From JAGNNV01 sp031412915 (lineage in GTDB: Bacteria; Acidobacteriota; Vicinamibacteria; Fen-336; JAGNNV01), in the NCBI GenBank assembly GCA_031412915.1, contig JANODX010000079.1:1-64000 (forward strand): DNA of 64,000 nt, written 5' to 3'. Positions within the stretch are counted from its first letter, which is position 1. Every line of letters begins with the position of its first letter. The notes beneath the pieces are model-generated. The model saw nothing but the letters and a program-made list of their open reading frames with translations, was not told the DNA's origin and ran no database searches. Positions 16,401-24,610 of this stretch are shown here, in pieces. The translations under genes and the position numbers were made by a program.

Positions 16401-16738
16401 TCGCTGCGGCACTCTCCACCCTGACCCTGGTCGCGGTGGCGGCGCGCTCGGTCTTCGAGCGCCGCGCGGAGTGGTTCGTGCTTCGCACCACCGGCTTCGC
16501 CCCGGGAGATCTGAGGGTGATCGTGGCCTCGGAGATCGCGGCCCTAGCCGTCGCTTCGGTTTCGATCGGCGCGCTCTCCGCCGCAATCGCCCTCCTGCCC
16601 CTGCCCCGCGCCTCGCATCCGGCACTCGTGTTGACTCTCCTGTTTCCCGCGATCTGCCTTCTCGCCACCGCCGCGGCCACGCTGGGCGCGTTCAAGGTAC
16701 TGGAAGATCCCGGCGCCTCGAGGCCTGCGATAGGCTAA
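13472..16738 (+). CDS. FtsX-like ABC-transporter permease (MacB/LolC-like group), no ATPase partner
   Basis: The 1,088-residue product starts at TTG with a membrane helix (LGLSLVCILAVALAVASLGA). It has a large extracytoplasmic domain, then three helices near residues 500-620 with the FtsX signature 'FVRFLFETRARELGVLRMCG'. Two further helices follow around 640-680, a second extracytoplasmic domain, and a final FtsX unit with 'SVFERRAEWFVLRTTGFAPG'. This duplicated layout fits large MacB-like permeases that move substrates out of, or in, the cell envelope using a separate ATPase. No ATP-binding subunit is encoded in the flanking genes, which is unusual. It is followed by a short transporter-like gene after 26 bp. 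Confidence 0.85.
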   Translation: MKSLRRRLGLSLVCILAVALAVASLGASLGVGDALEKELERLARTRRGRATDVLVFPRPLSAEVVARVGELGDRAAAVYDERGRARIPEGPHIESTVLGIDDGFTALHRLPFKAPRGREAYLSQPLATALGVSAGETVLLDLPRARALSASLLFGDRSGAQATVRLKVAKILGSSEGSEFTLRPSPDLPRTVFASFDVLAEAVSIAGSENAFRLSPLANRILFQSPDPAGKDALARRVLESLALEDFGLRTSTTSLGVVVHSSEATISQALESSIRASLAAKPQEALAYLATGIDLGKTSLPYSVVMGLSPEELKARSGSDALASSNPRGIWLSEWAARDLSAKPGATVTLRFDLWREAGRIEPQAAELTVVGIVPDDKAAIDRALVPTYPGISDAASLGEWDPPFPIELARIRPKDEVFWKRYGPSPKAYLDIATARELFGDSGSRLTTLFVAGVTETDVERDVLRRLREGVPPFTIRNLASTSGASSALDFGAYFGGFSALLIMSALLVAAAFVRFLFETRARELGVLRMCGWTAGEVRRLCVTEASLLSALGALLGLVLVPLVSLGLQQILRPVWARGVSESPALATLESLVASTVLGFVMSVAALVLALRLTLKREPLDLLLGREGEAAGRRSAGRTAVLPAEAAIVFGLAALLIRTGRLPEGPGFFLLGGCALAFGLGLMRVWALGTGGNAPASPLRVGLRGLRFRPARVLFVATLLSSATFVVFAVSSFAKRDTSDRSPKGPRGGFDLFVETSGPVFDDLATPEGRLRAGLGDAEGPLGRTALSRFRLREGEDTSCLNLYAPRNPRLLGVEKSFRDLGRFSFASSLGRTEAEKANPWILLMGEPGTFKDVPAIVDANSLQYVLHKKLGETMDIVDGHGRPLRLRFVAALKETALRSEILIAEEAFVTYFPQAEGYRVFLAEAPSGEGEIAQALRDAWRDRGALVSNLADRLARYYEVENTYLASFQWLGALAAALSTLTLVAVAARSVFERRAEWFVLRTTGFAPGDLRVIVASEIAALAVASVSIGALSAAIALLPLPRASHPALVLTLLFPAICLLATAAATLGAFKVLEDPGASRPAIG

Positions 16739-16764
16739 CGGCCTTCATGAAGGGACAAACCAAG

Positions 16765-17214
16765 ATGACCTGGCTGATCTTCGCCTTTGCCGCAGCACTT
16801 TCCTGGGGTGCTTACGGCGCGTTCCTCCACCGAGGCCAGGTGGCGCTCGGGTCTCCGATGAAGGCGTTGCTCTGCGTGGGCATTGCCTATTTCCTGATCG
16901 GTGTCCTGGTGCCGGTGGTGGTTCTGGCCTCCCAGGGACAGCTCTCCGGCTTCAATCTCGTGGGCTCGTCCACCGCCACCGCCGCAGGGGCCCTGGGCGC
17001 CATCGGAGCCGTCTGCATCATCTACGCCTTCAGATCCGGGGGACTGCCGAACTACGTGATGCCCATCGTCTTCGGGGGCGCGCCGCTGATCAACGTGCTC
17101 GTGACCATGGCGCTGCATCCGCCAAAGGAAGCGCCGAACCCGCTGTTGTGGATCGGCTACGTCCTCGCCGCCGGCGGAGCTTCGATGGTTTTGTACTTCC
17201 GGCCCACGAACTAG
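16765..17214 (+). CDS. Half-size DMT/EamA-like membrane transporter
   Basis: The 149-residue product has about five hydrophobic helices (LIFAFAAALSWGAYGAFL, LLCVGIAYFLIGVLVPVVVL, AAGALGAIGAVCIIYAF, YVMPIVFGGAPLINVLVTM, LLWIGYVLAAGGASMVLYF). 'WGAYG' in helix 1 and 'GAVCIIYAFRSGG..NYVMPI' are typical of drug/metabolite transporter (EamA-like) half units, which usually work as dimers. I prefer the ATG at 16765 because AAGGGA lies 9 bp upstream; an ATG at 16747 would add six residues. The stop overlaps by four bases the stop of the convergent MFS gene. Substrate unknown. Confidence 0.75.
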   Translation: MTWLIFAFAAALSWGAYGAFLHRGQVALGSPMKALLCVGIAYFLIGVLVPVVVLASQGQLSGFNLVGSSTATAAGALGAIGAVCIIYAFRSGGLPNYVMPIVFGGAPLINVLVTMALHPPKEAPNPLLWIGYVLAAGGASMVLYFRPTN

Positions 17215-18539
17215 TCCGGCAGATTTTCGGCTGTCGGCTCAGGCAGCCGGAAGCTCGCGATGAGGCCCACCGCGTAGATCGCGAACGCCACCGAGGCGGC
17301 GGCGAGCGCCAGGCGGGCGAAAGGCGTATCGCCGGGCATCAGGAGGGCGAGCCTCCCCGTAACCACCGCCGCGAAGGTGCCGATCAGGCGGCCCCCGACG
17401 TTCGCGGCGAAACTCTCGCCCGTCCCCCGCAGATGGGTGGGGTAGACGCGGGGAAGGTAGTTGCCCCAGAAGCTCAGCTGGGCCACGGTGAAGAAACCGG
17501 CCAGGAAGATGCCGATCTTCACCGTCGATACCGAACTGTCGATGGCGTAGAAGAAGACCAGGGGGACGATGATGAGCCCGGGGATCTGGAACGCGCGCAG
17601 CAGTCGCTGGCGGGAGATCACAACCAGCGCGAGGCCGGCAAGTGCTATGCGCCCGGTGAGGCCGCCCATCTCCTGGGCGAACTGCACCTCGCCCACGATG
17701 ACCTGCTGCTGAGGACGCGGGAGTGAACTTACTTCCGCGAGCCCGGGGACGATCTGGGGCATCTGCTGAATCGCGCCGAAGGCGGCGCCCAGGGAACAGG
17801 CGAAGATGACCGTGCTGATGGTGGTGGTCTGGCGCAGGGCGGGCGCGAAGATCAGGGCGAGGCTCGGGCGCTTGAGCGTGCCCGCCTGCCGTTTCGCCAT
17901 CCACACCGGAGACTCGGGCAGGAACGGCCGCAGGATGATGAGAGGCAGAGCGGGCACCAGGCCGGACATCAGGGTGTAGCGCCACGGCTCGTGAGCGCCC
18001 AGGATCGCGGGCAGCGCATCGTGGTTCTTCGCGACCCAGGTGAAGAAACCCGTCACCATCACGCCGCCGAGCGAGGAGAACGCCTGGGTGATTCCGAGGA
18101 TCCGCTCGCGCCTCGCCGGATTCGGGAAGAGTTCCGCGAGCCAGGCAACCGCGGCCACGAACTCCACGCACACCCCCACGAAGGTCAGGCAGCGCAAGGC
18201 GAGCAGAACCGGCAGGGTGGTGGCGAAGGCGGAAGCACCCGCCGACATCGCATAGAGGAGGATGCTGCCCGCGAGGACGGTTCGCCGTCCGAAGCGATCG
18301 GTGAGGTAGCCGCCGAGGAGGCCGAAGATGCCGCCGCAGACCGCGGGCAGATAGAACATCAGGTCCCGCCACATGCCGAACTCCGGCGATCCGAACTTGT
18401 AGCCCCCGAGGGCCATGATGGCCGGAGGCAGAACCAGCGGCAGCATCAGCAGTTCGTAGGTGTCGAAGGCGAAGCCGATCGACGCCAGGATGACGATCAC
18501 CCATTCGACGAACGTCAAGGGCTTATCTTTCTCGGCCAT
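17211..18539 (-). CDS. Major facilitator superfamily transporter
   Basis: The 442-residue product shows about 12 membrane helices. Helix 1 contains GFAFDTYELLMLPLVLPPA, with the Asp-Tyr pattern of sugar- and acid-transporting MFS members. The loop between helices 2 and 3 has GGYLTDRFGRRTVLAG, the canonical MFS signature A. 'LPESPVWMAKRQAGTL' follows helix 6. Start is the ATG at 18539 behind ATGGAGGAGC; upstream in-frame codons run into the divergent gene's promoter. The HupE-like gene starts 23 bp away on the other strand, so the two share a very compact divergent promoter. Substrate cannot be told from sequence. Confidence 0.9.
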   Translation of the reverse strand: MAEKDKPLTFVEWVIVILASIGFAFDTYELLMLPLVLPPAIMALGGYKFGSPEFGMWRDLMFYLPAVCGGIFGLLGGYLTDRFGRRTVLAGSILLYAMSAGASAFATTLPVLLALRCLTFVGVCVEFVAAVAWLAELFPNPARRERILGITQAFSSLGGVMVTGFFTWVAKNHDALPAILGAHEPWRYTLMSGLVPALPLIILRPFLPESPVWMAKRQAGTLKRPSLALIFAPALRQTTTISTVIFACSLGAAFGAIQQMPQIVPGLAEVSSLPRPQQQVIVGEVQFAQEMGGLTGRIALAGLALVVISRQRLLRAFQIPGLIIVPLVFFYAIDSSVSTVKIGIFLAGFFTVAQLSFWGNYLPRVYPTHLRGTGESFAANVGGRLIGTFAAVVTGRLALLMPGDTPFARLALAAASVAFAIYAVGLIASFRLPEPTAENLPD

Positions 18540-18562
18540 CGCTCCTCCATAATCGCCGCTCC

Positions 18563-19720
18563 ATGATTTCTTCCAGGCTGCGAACGGTGTTGCCTCGGAT
18601 CTTAGTGCGACGGTCGAGGTTCCTCGGAGCGGTCGCGCCGGTTCTGCTGACCTGCCTGATCGCCGGACGTGTCGTCGAGGCACACACCTTCGAACGCACG
18701 ACCACCCGTCTGCGCGTGGACGCCCGGAGGAATTTCGAAGCGACGCTCAAGCTCGACCTCGATGCCCTCGCGCTCGGCGTCGACCCTTCAACCGATCCAG
18801 CCGTGGTGGCCCGGTTGCTCGATGAGATGACCGAAGAGGATCTCAAGAAGACGGAAGACGGCTTGCGGAACCTGCTCCTGCGGCGCCTCCGGGTCAAGGC
18901 CGATGGGAAGCCGGTTCCGTTCGAGGTTTCATTTCCGCAGTTCCACCCGCGTGAAACCACGACCACCGTCGAGGTGTTTGGCCTGGAGGCGCGCCTTCGC
19001 GGCCGGCTGCCCGACCCGGCGAGGGAGATCGAGTTCTTCGCCTCCCGGGCGTTCCCGGCCATCGAACTGTCCTTCGAGGACGAAGGCACCGGCCGTACCG
19101 AGTTCCATATCTGCCTTCCCGGGGAAGAGTGCCCCCCCATCAAGCTCACCGCGGGCGCCGCCGAGGCCAGGCTCTTCGATTTCGTCGTGATCGGCTTCAA
19201 GCACATCGTCCCCCTGGGCGTCGATCACATCCTCTTCGTCCTCGCCCTCTTCCTCGGCGGTCGTGACCTGAAGACCCTCCTCATCCAGACCGGGCTCTTC
19301 ACCCTGGCTCACAGCGCCACCCTGGCCCTGTCGACCATCGGCGTCCTCTCGCTATCGTCGCGGATCGTCGAGCCCTTGGTCGCCCTGTCCATCGGTGTCG
19401 TCGGTTTCGAAAACTTCCTCCGCCCCGCCGGGGTTTCGCGCGGACGGGCCGCCGTGGTCTTCTTCTTCGGGCTTCTGCACGGTCTCGGCTTCGCCGGGGT
19501 CCTCGCTGATACGCCGCTGGTCGAAGGTGAGCGTATCGCCGCTCTCCTGCTCTTCAACCTGGGCGTCGAGTTCGGGCAGGTCGCGGTGCTTGCCGCGGCC
19601 TTCGTCCTGAGCCTGTCTTTCAGGGATTCCGCCACCTACCGTCGAGTCGTCCAAACCCCGTTGTCGCTGGTCCTGGGCATCGTCGGCGTGGTTTGGGCAC
19701 TGGCCCGGCTCGCATCGTAG
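18563..19720 (+). CDS. HupE/UreJ-like membrane protein
   Basis: The 385-residue product has a hydrophobic signal sequence (about residues 18-38, ending EAHTF). A mostly beta-rich extracytoplasmic domain of about 160 residues follows, and then six C-terminal membrane helices from about residue 205. Diagnostic motifs are GFKHIVPLGVDHILFVLAL, FTLAHSATLALS and FFGLLHGLGFAGVL, which place conserved His residues inside the membrane. HupE/UreJ proteins are secondary permeases for nickel or cobalt. The large N-terminal domain marks the longer 'HupE/UreJ 2' variety whose substrate is unproven. No urease or hydrogenase genes are nearby. Confidence 0.85.
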   Translation: MISSRLRTVLPRILVRRSRFLGAVAPVLLTCLIAGRVVEAHTFERTTTRLRVDARRNFEATLKLDLDALALGVDPSTDPAVVARLLDEMTEEDLKKTEDGLRNLLLRRLRVKADGKPVPFEVSFPQFHPRETTTTVEVFGLEARLRGRLPDPAREIEFFASRAFPAIELSFEDEGTGRTEFHICLPGEECPPIKLTAGAAEARLFDFVVIGFKHIVPLGVDHILFVLALFLGGRDLKTLLIQTGLFTLAHSATLALSTIGVLSLSSRIVEPLVALSIGVVGFENFLRPAGVSRGRAAVVFFFGLLHGLGFAGVLADTPLVEGERIAALLLFNLGVEFGQVAVLAAAFVLSLSFRDSATYRRVVQTPLSLVLGIVGVVWALARLAS

Positions 19721-19747
19721 TATCGACCCCCACAACACAAGGCGAAT

Positions 19748-21946
19748 ATGACCATGGGACTCAAACGCACCATCCTTCCGCTCGTTCTGGCCTCCCTGGC
19801 CGCCACCGGCTCCGCCGCCGACTGGCCCCAGTGGCGGGGTCCGAACGGCAACGGCACCTCCAGTGAAACCGGGATCGTCAGCACGTGGTCGCCCACCACC
19901 CTCGAGAACGTGGTCTTCCGCATCCCTCACGTGGGGAGGTCGACGCCCGCGGTCTTCGACGGCCGGGTCTGCGCTTCCGGCCGCGCCGATTCAAGGTACG
20001 AGACCATCGGCTGTTACTCGGCCAGCGATGGCGTGAAGCTCTGGGAGCGCCGTTTCGTGGTTCACAACACCACCATCCCGTTTTCACGCGTCGGGTGGGC
20101 GAGTGTTTCCGGAGACCCCGAGACCGGGTACCTCTACGCCCAGAACGGGGATGGTCAGTTGGTTGCCTTCGATCGTGCGGGCAAGACGGTCTGGCAGGTC
20201 CGCCTCGGCGAAGAGATGGGGCGGAGTTCGGGCTACGGCGGAAGAACCCACTCGCCCCTCATCGATGACAGTTCGGTGATCGTCAGCATCGTGGGAGCGT
20301 CCTGGGGTGAGCAGGCGCCGCTTCGCCAGCGCTACGCCTCGCTCGACAAGCGCACGGGCAAGGTCGAATGGGTGTCCACACCCTCGGCGGCGGCGGTCGA
20401 AGACTTCAACAATCAGGCCAACGCCATCGTGGGCATCATCGGAGGAGAGCGTTTGCTGGTGGGCGGCGGCGCCGACGGCTGGATCTACGCCATTCGTGCG
20501 CGCACGGGCGAGCTTGCCTGGAGTTACCGTTTCTCACCCCGATCGCTCAACGCGCCGGTCACCATCCGCGACGGAATCGTCTACGCCAATCAGGGCGACG
20601 AGCCGCTCGAGGGCGGCTTCATGGGTCAGGTAATCGCGATCGACGGGTCTCTCAAGGGAGACATCACGACCACCGGGCGGAAGTGGAACTCGGACGGCAT
20701 CACCGCCGCTTTCGCGGCGCCCCTCCTCGACGGCAATCGTATCTACGTCACCGACAACGCCGGGAATCTGCACGCCCTGGACGTGACCACCGGAAAGCAC
20801 CTGTATGAAACGAACCTCGGGACCATCGGTCGCGGATCGCCCACCATGGCCGACGGGAAGATCTACGCCACCGAGGTGAACGGCAATGTCCACATCCTGA
20901 AGCCGCTCGCCGACAAGTTCGAAACCCTGAGCCACGTGGCCCTGAAGATGCCCGAAGGGCGTCATGTCGAGGTCTGGGGTTCCGTGGCCCCGGCCTACGG
21001 GCGGCTCTATCTCCTGACCGAGAACTACCTCTACTGTCTCGGCGACAAAAAGGCGGCCTACAAGGGCCCGACCCGAGGAGCGGTCTCGAGCGTGATGCCC
21101 TGGCCGAAGGAGCCGACCGGGCCCGAGGGCCCGCTCGCCTCCATCACTCTTTTCCCGGCCGAGACCTGGGCGGCGCCCGGCGAGAAGATCGCCTTCGAAG
21201 TGCGCGGTTTCGACGCACGGGGTCGAAGGATGAAAGCACCCGCGGCCGTCTTCTCCTTGAGCGGCCTCGCCGGCGCGGTCGATGCGAACGGAGTGTTTTC
21301 GGGCGAGGCGTCCCGCGTGCTCCAGGCGGGCAAGGTCGTGGCCAAGGCCGGAGCGGTCGAAGGGAGCGCCCGGGTTCGCATCTTCGGCGCGCTGCCGTGG
21401 AGCGAGGACTTCGAAGGCGGGAAGGTGCCGGGCCACTGGGTCGGGGCCGGCCGGCTCGCGATCAGCGACTTCCCGGAAGGCAGGATCCTCTCGAAAGGTC
21501 CGGTTCAAGTGGGCCTCAATCGGGCCACCGTCTTCATCGGTCCTGTGACCATGAAGGGGTACACCATTGAATCCGACGTTCGGGCCACGAAGAAGGGCCG
21601 CCGGATGGGGGATGTGGGCCTCATCAACAACGGCTACACCCTCGACATGCAGGGTGTGCACCAGAAGCTCCAGGTCCGGTCGTGGGCGTCCGAACTGAGC
21701 TTCTCGAAAGAAGTCCCGCTCACGGTCGAGAGCGATGTCTGGTATCGGATGAAACTCACGGTGGAACCAGGGACGGCAAAGACCATGGTCCGCGGCAAGG
21801 TCTGGAAGCGGGGCGAGGCCGAGCCGTCCGCCTGGACCATCGAGTTCGAGGACAACGTGGTCATAGAGGCGGGTGCCCCCGGGATCTATGGCGACTCGCC
21901 CGCCGACATCGCCTGGGACAATCTCAAACTCACTTCGAATCGCTGA
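19748..21946 (+). CDS. PQQ-like beta-propeller protein with C-terminal LamG-like domain (1 of 4)
   Basis: The 732-residue product has a signal peptide (LPLVLASLAATGSAADW) followed at once by 'WPQWRGPNGNG', the opening of exported outer-membrane-assembly-like propellers. Repeats such as 'YAQNGDGQLVAFDRAGKTVW', 'DGWIYAIRARTGELAWSY' and 'TDNAGNLHALDVTTGKHLY' are the tryptophan-docking blades of the PQQ-like family. After about residue 460 comes a short Ig-like region, then a concanavalin-like fold (SEDFEGGKVPGHWVGAG to the end) often found in carbohydrate-binding or sugar-processing proteins. The fold does not require PQQ; no quinoprotein catalytic residues are evident. First of four tandem paralogues. 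Confidence 0.88.
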   Translation: MTMGLKRTILPLVLASLAATGSAADWPQWRGPNGNGTSSETGIVSTWSPTTLENVVFRIPHVGRSTPAVFDGRVCASGRADSRYETIGCYSASDGVKLWERRFVVHNTTIPFSRVGWASVSGDPETGYLYAQNGDGQLVAFDRAGKTVWQVRLGEEMGRSSGYGGRTHSPLIDDSSVIVSIVGASWGEQAPLRQRYASLDKRTGKVEWVSTPSAAAVEDFNNQANAIVGIIGGERLLVGGGADGWIYAIRARTGELAWSYRFSPRSLNAPVTIRDGIVYANQGDEPLEGGFMGQVIAIDGSLKGDITTTGRKWNSDGITAAFAAPLLDGNRIYVTDNAGNLHALDVTTGKHLYETNLGTIGRGSPTMADGKIYATEVNGNVHILKPLADKFETLSHVALKMPEGRHVEVWGSVAPAYGRLYLLTENYLYCLGDKKAAYKGPTRGAVSSVMPWPKEPTGPEGPLASITLFPAETWAAPGEKIAFEVRGFDARGRRMKAPAAVFSLSGLAGAVDANGVFSGEASRVLQAGKVVAKAGAVEGSARVRIFGALPWSEDFEGGKVPGHWVGAGRLAISDFPEGRILSKGPVQVGLNRATVFIGPVTMKGYTIESDVRATKKGRRMGDVGLINNGYTLDMQGVHQKLQVRSWASELSFSKEVPLTVESDVWYRMKLTVEPGTAKTMVRGKVWKRGEAEPSAWTIEFEDNVVIEAGAPGIYGDSPADIAWDNLKLTSNR

Positions 21947-21957
21947 GGTCAAACGAC

Positions 21958-23412
21958 ATGCGCCGCGTTCTCCTGCCCGTAGCCCTGATCGCCGTCTTCC
22001 TGGGATCTCAGGCCTCCCGACCTGTGGGTTCTCAATCGCCCGAGCGGGGTCTCTTCGGCGAGTTCCCGACCCGCAACTCCATCTCCGCCGAGAAGGGCCT
22101 CCCCTCGACCTGGGACGCCGACGCCGGGACCAACATCCTCTGGTCGCAGCCCGCGGGGTCGCAAAGCTACGCGGGGCCGACGGTCGCCGGAGGACGCGTT
22201 TTCATCGGTACAAACAACGAGGGCAATCGCAACCCGGCCATCAAGGGCGACCGCGGCGTGGTCATGGCCTTCGACGCTTTGAAGGGCGACTTCCTCTGGC
22301 AGATGGCGACGCCGAAGCTGTCGTCCGGCCGCGTGAATGACTGGCCGCAGCAGGGCGTGTGCTCGACGCCGTTCGTCGAGGGCGATCGGCTCTACTACAC
22401 GTCGAACCAGGCGAAGATCGTGTCGCTCGACGTGGCCGGCCTCAAGAACGGAAACGAGGGCGTCACCGACGAGAAGGAAACGAGCCCCATCGACGGTGAC
22501 GTCATCTGGTCCTTCGACCTCATGGGGGAGGCGGATGTCTTCCCGCATAATCTGGCCGCGAGTTCTCCTCTCGTGGTGGACGGGATCCTCTACGCCACCA
22601 CCGGGAACGGCGTCGACGAGGGTCATGTCAACATTCCTTCGCCCCTCGCCCCGAGCTTCGTGGCCATAGATCAGAAGACGGGAAAGCTGGTCTGGGAGAG
22701 TGCTGAGCCCGGGAGCAAGATCATCCATGGCAACTGGTCGAACGCGGCCTACGGCGTGGTCAAGGGAAAACCGCAGGTGGTCTTCGGGGGCGGTGACGGC
22801 TGGGTCTACAGCTTCGAACCCAGCACGGGCAAGCTGATCTGGAAGTTCAACGCCAATCCGAAGGACGCCGTCTATCGTCTCGGCGGGAGCGGAACCAAGA
22901 ACGACATCATCGCCACCCCGGTGGTCTACGACGACAAGGTCTTCATCGGCGTGGGGCAGGATCCCGAGCACGGCGAGGGGGTGGGGAATTTCTGGGTGAT
23001 CGACGCCACCCTCGAGGGAGACATCACAGACAAAGCGGTGGTGTGGAGGCGCGGGGGCGATGAGTTCCATCGCACCATCTCCACCGTCGCCATCCATGAA
23101 GGCATCGTCTACGCGGCCGACCTGTCGGGCTTCCTCTATGCCCTGGACGTGAAGACCGGCGCCTTGTACTGGAGGCACGACATGCTGGCCGCGGTCTGGG
23201 CCTCGCCGCTGGTGGCGGACGGGAAGATCTATCTCGGCGACGAAGACGGCGACGTGGCCGTGCTCGCGGCGGGCAAGACCCTGAAACTGATCAGCGAGAT
23301 GAACATGGGATCCGCGGTCTACGCGACCGTGCACCCCAAGGATGGCGTGCTCTACATCCTCGCCCGGAATCGTCTGTTCGCGATCAAGGACGGGGCCCGC
23401 TCCGCGCGTTAA
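21958..23412 (+). CDS. PQQ-like beta-propeller protein (2 of 4)
   Basis: The 484-residue product follows the previous gene after 11 bp. It has a signal peptide (RRVLLPVALIAVFLGSQASR), then 'GEFPTRNSISAEKGLPSTWD' and 'NILWSQPAGSQSYAGPTVAG'. Blade repeats include 'KGVVMAFDALKGDFLW'-like units, 'FVAIDQKTGKLVWES', 'GWVYSFEPSTGKLIWKF' and 'SGFLYALDVKTGALYWRH'. The number of blades fits one eight-bladed propeller. It lacks the extra C-terminal domain of the first paralogue. Probable periplasmic or surface location. The tight spacing argues for co-transcription. Confidence 0.87.
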   Translation: MRRVLLPVALIAVFLGSQASRPVGSQSPERGLFGEFPTRNSISAEKGLPSTWDADAGTNILWSQPAGSQSYAGPTVAGGRVFIGTNNEGNRNPAIKGDRGVVMAFDALKGDFLWQMATPKLSSGRVNDWPQQGVCSTPFVEGDRLYYTSNQAKIVSLDVAGLKNGNEGVTDEKETSPIDGDVIWSFDLMGEADVFPHNLAASSPLVVDGILYATTGNGVDEGHVNIPSPLAPSFVAIDQKTGKLVWESAEPGSKIIHGNWSNAAYGVVKGKPQVVFGGGDGWVYSFEPSTGKLIWKFNANPKDAVYRLGGSGTKNDIIATPVVYDDKVFIGVGQDPEHGEGVGNFWVIDATLEGDITDKAVVWRRGGDEFHRTISTVAIHEGIVYAADLSGFLYALDVKTGALYWRHDMLAAVWASPLVADGKIYLGDEDGDVAVLAAGKTLKLISEMNMGSAVYATVHPKDGVLYILARNRLFAIKDGARSAR

Positions 23413-23443
23413 GAACCGCGGCCTGGTCTACCCCCCCGAGTCC

Positions 23444-24577
23444 ATGGCCCGACCGCCGTCACGACGTGAGTGGCTTTGGGGCTCCGGCCTCGCGGTCCTG
23501 GGTCGGCCGTGGCGGGCACACGCTCAGGCTCCCGGTCCGGAAGACGCCTCTTGGCCGATATTCCGCGGCGATGCCGCCCTTCGCGGGGTCGCCGCATCGC
23601 GGCTGCCCCCCTCGCCGAAGCTCGTCTGGAGTTTCGAGGCGGAAAGCGAGCCCACGTCACCAGTCGTGGCTTCGGGTCGCGTGTTCTTCGCCACCCGGGA
23701 TGGCGATCTCCTGGCCCTCGATCTTTCGAGCGGCAAGCGGATCTGGGCGACCAAGGTTGAAGCGGGGTTCGAGGGAGCGCCTTCGTGTGCCGACGGCCTC
23801 GTCCTGATCCCCGACCTGGGCGGGGGCATCCACGCACTTGCCGCCGCCGACGGAAAGAAGGTCTGGTTTCACCAGACCGAGGGCGAAGCGGAGATCAAGG
23901 CGTCCGTGGCCGTGGCCTCGGGCGTTGCTCTCGTCGGGGCCTACGACGGGACGCTCCATGCCCTGAACCTGAGTGATGGCGCCCGCCGCTGGAGCCACGA
24001 GAGCCAAGCCCAGATCCACGCCACCTGCGCCATCTCGAACGGTGTGGCCTACGTCGCGGGCTGTGACGGCCATTTCCGAGGCCTGGACGTGGTCACGGGG
24101 AAGGAGAAGGTCGACGTTCCCTTCGGGGGTTACACCGCCGCCTCTCCGGCCATGGTCGACGGTATCGCGGTCTTTGGCACGTTCAGCAACGACGTCGTGG
24201 GAATCGATATTGCCCGGAAGGCGGTGATCTGGCGATATGTTCCGAAGAGGGAGTTTCCCTTTTATTCCTCCGCCCTGGTTGCTGGAGGCCTCGCCATCGT
24301 GGGTTCTCGCGACAAGTCGCTGCATGCGCTGGACCTCAAGACCGGGCGGCTGCAGTGGACGTTCGAGACCCAGGGGAAGGTCGACTCGTCCCCGGTTCTG
24401 GCCGGTTCCCGGGTTTTCTTTGGCTCGCACGACGGCCGGATCCGGGGTCTGGACGTCAAAACCAGGAGGAGTGTTTTCTCATACGAGACGGGTGCGCCCA
24501 TCGCCACGTCTCCGGCGATCGCTACGAGCCGTCTTCTGGTCGCCGCGAGCGACGGTCGTATTCTCTGTTTCGGCTGA
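23444..24577 (+). CDS. PQQ-like beta-propeller protein, possible Tat export (3 of 4)
   Basis: The 377-residue product opens PPSRREWLWGSGLAVLGRPW, which has a twin-arginine followed by a weak hydrophobic stretch and suggests Tat export. 'WPIFRGDAALRG' then begins the propeller. Blades include 'DGDLLALDLSSGKRIWATKV', 'DGTLHALNLSDGARRWSHES' and 'DKSLHALDLKTGRLQWTFET'. The ATG at 23444 is chosen because the signal motif follows it; the open frame extends upstream into the preceding gene. It is the shortest of the four paralogues. Its stop codon lies inside a strong intrinsic terminator. Confidence 0.85.
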   Translation: MARPPSRREWLWGSGLAVLGRPWRAHAQAPGPEDASWPIFRGDAALRGVAASRLPPSPKLVWSFEAESEPTSPVVASGRVFFATRDGDLLALDLSSGKRIWATKVEAGFEGAPSCADGLVLIPDLGGGIHALAAADGKKVWFHQTEGEAEIKASVAVASGVALVGAYDGTLHALNLSDGARRWSHESQAQIHATCAISNGVAYVAGCDGHFRGLDVVTGKEKVDVPFGGYTAASPAMVDGIAVFGTFSNDVVGIDIARKAVIWRYVPKREFPFYSSALVAGGLAIVGSRDKSLHALDLKTGRLQWTFETQGKVDSSPVLAGSRVFFGSHDGRIRGLDVKTRRSVFSYETGAPIATSPAIATSRLLVAASDGRILCFG

Positions 24578-24591
24578 GGAGCCGCTTTTTT
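24571..24591 (+). terminator. Intrinsic terminator between paralogues 3 and 4
   Basis: CGGCT (24571-24575), loop GAGG, AGCCG (24580-24584), one C, then six T (24586-24591). The stop codon of the third propeller gene forms part of the stem. The next gene starts only 20 bp further on, so it must use read-through or a promoter inside this region. Confidence 0.7.
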
Positions 24592-24610
24592 CCGAAGATC
24601 AGGAGTGCCC

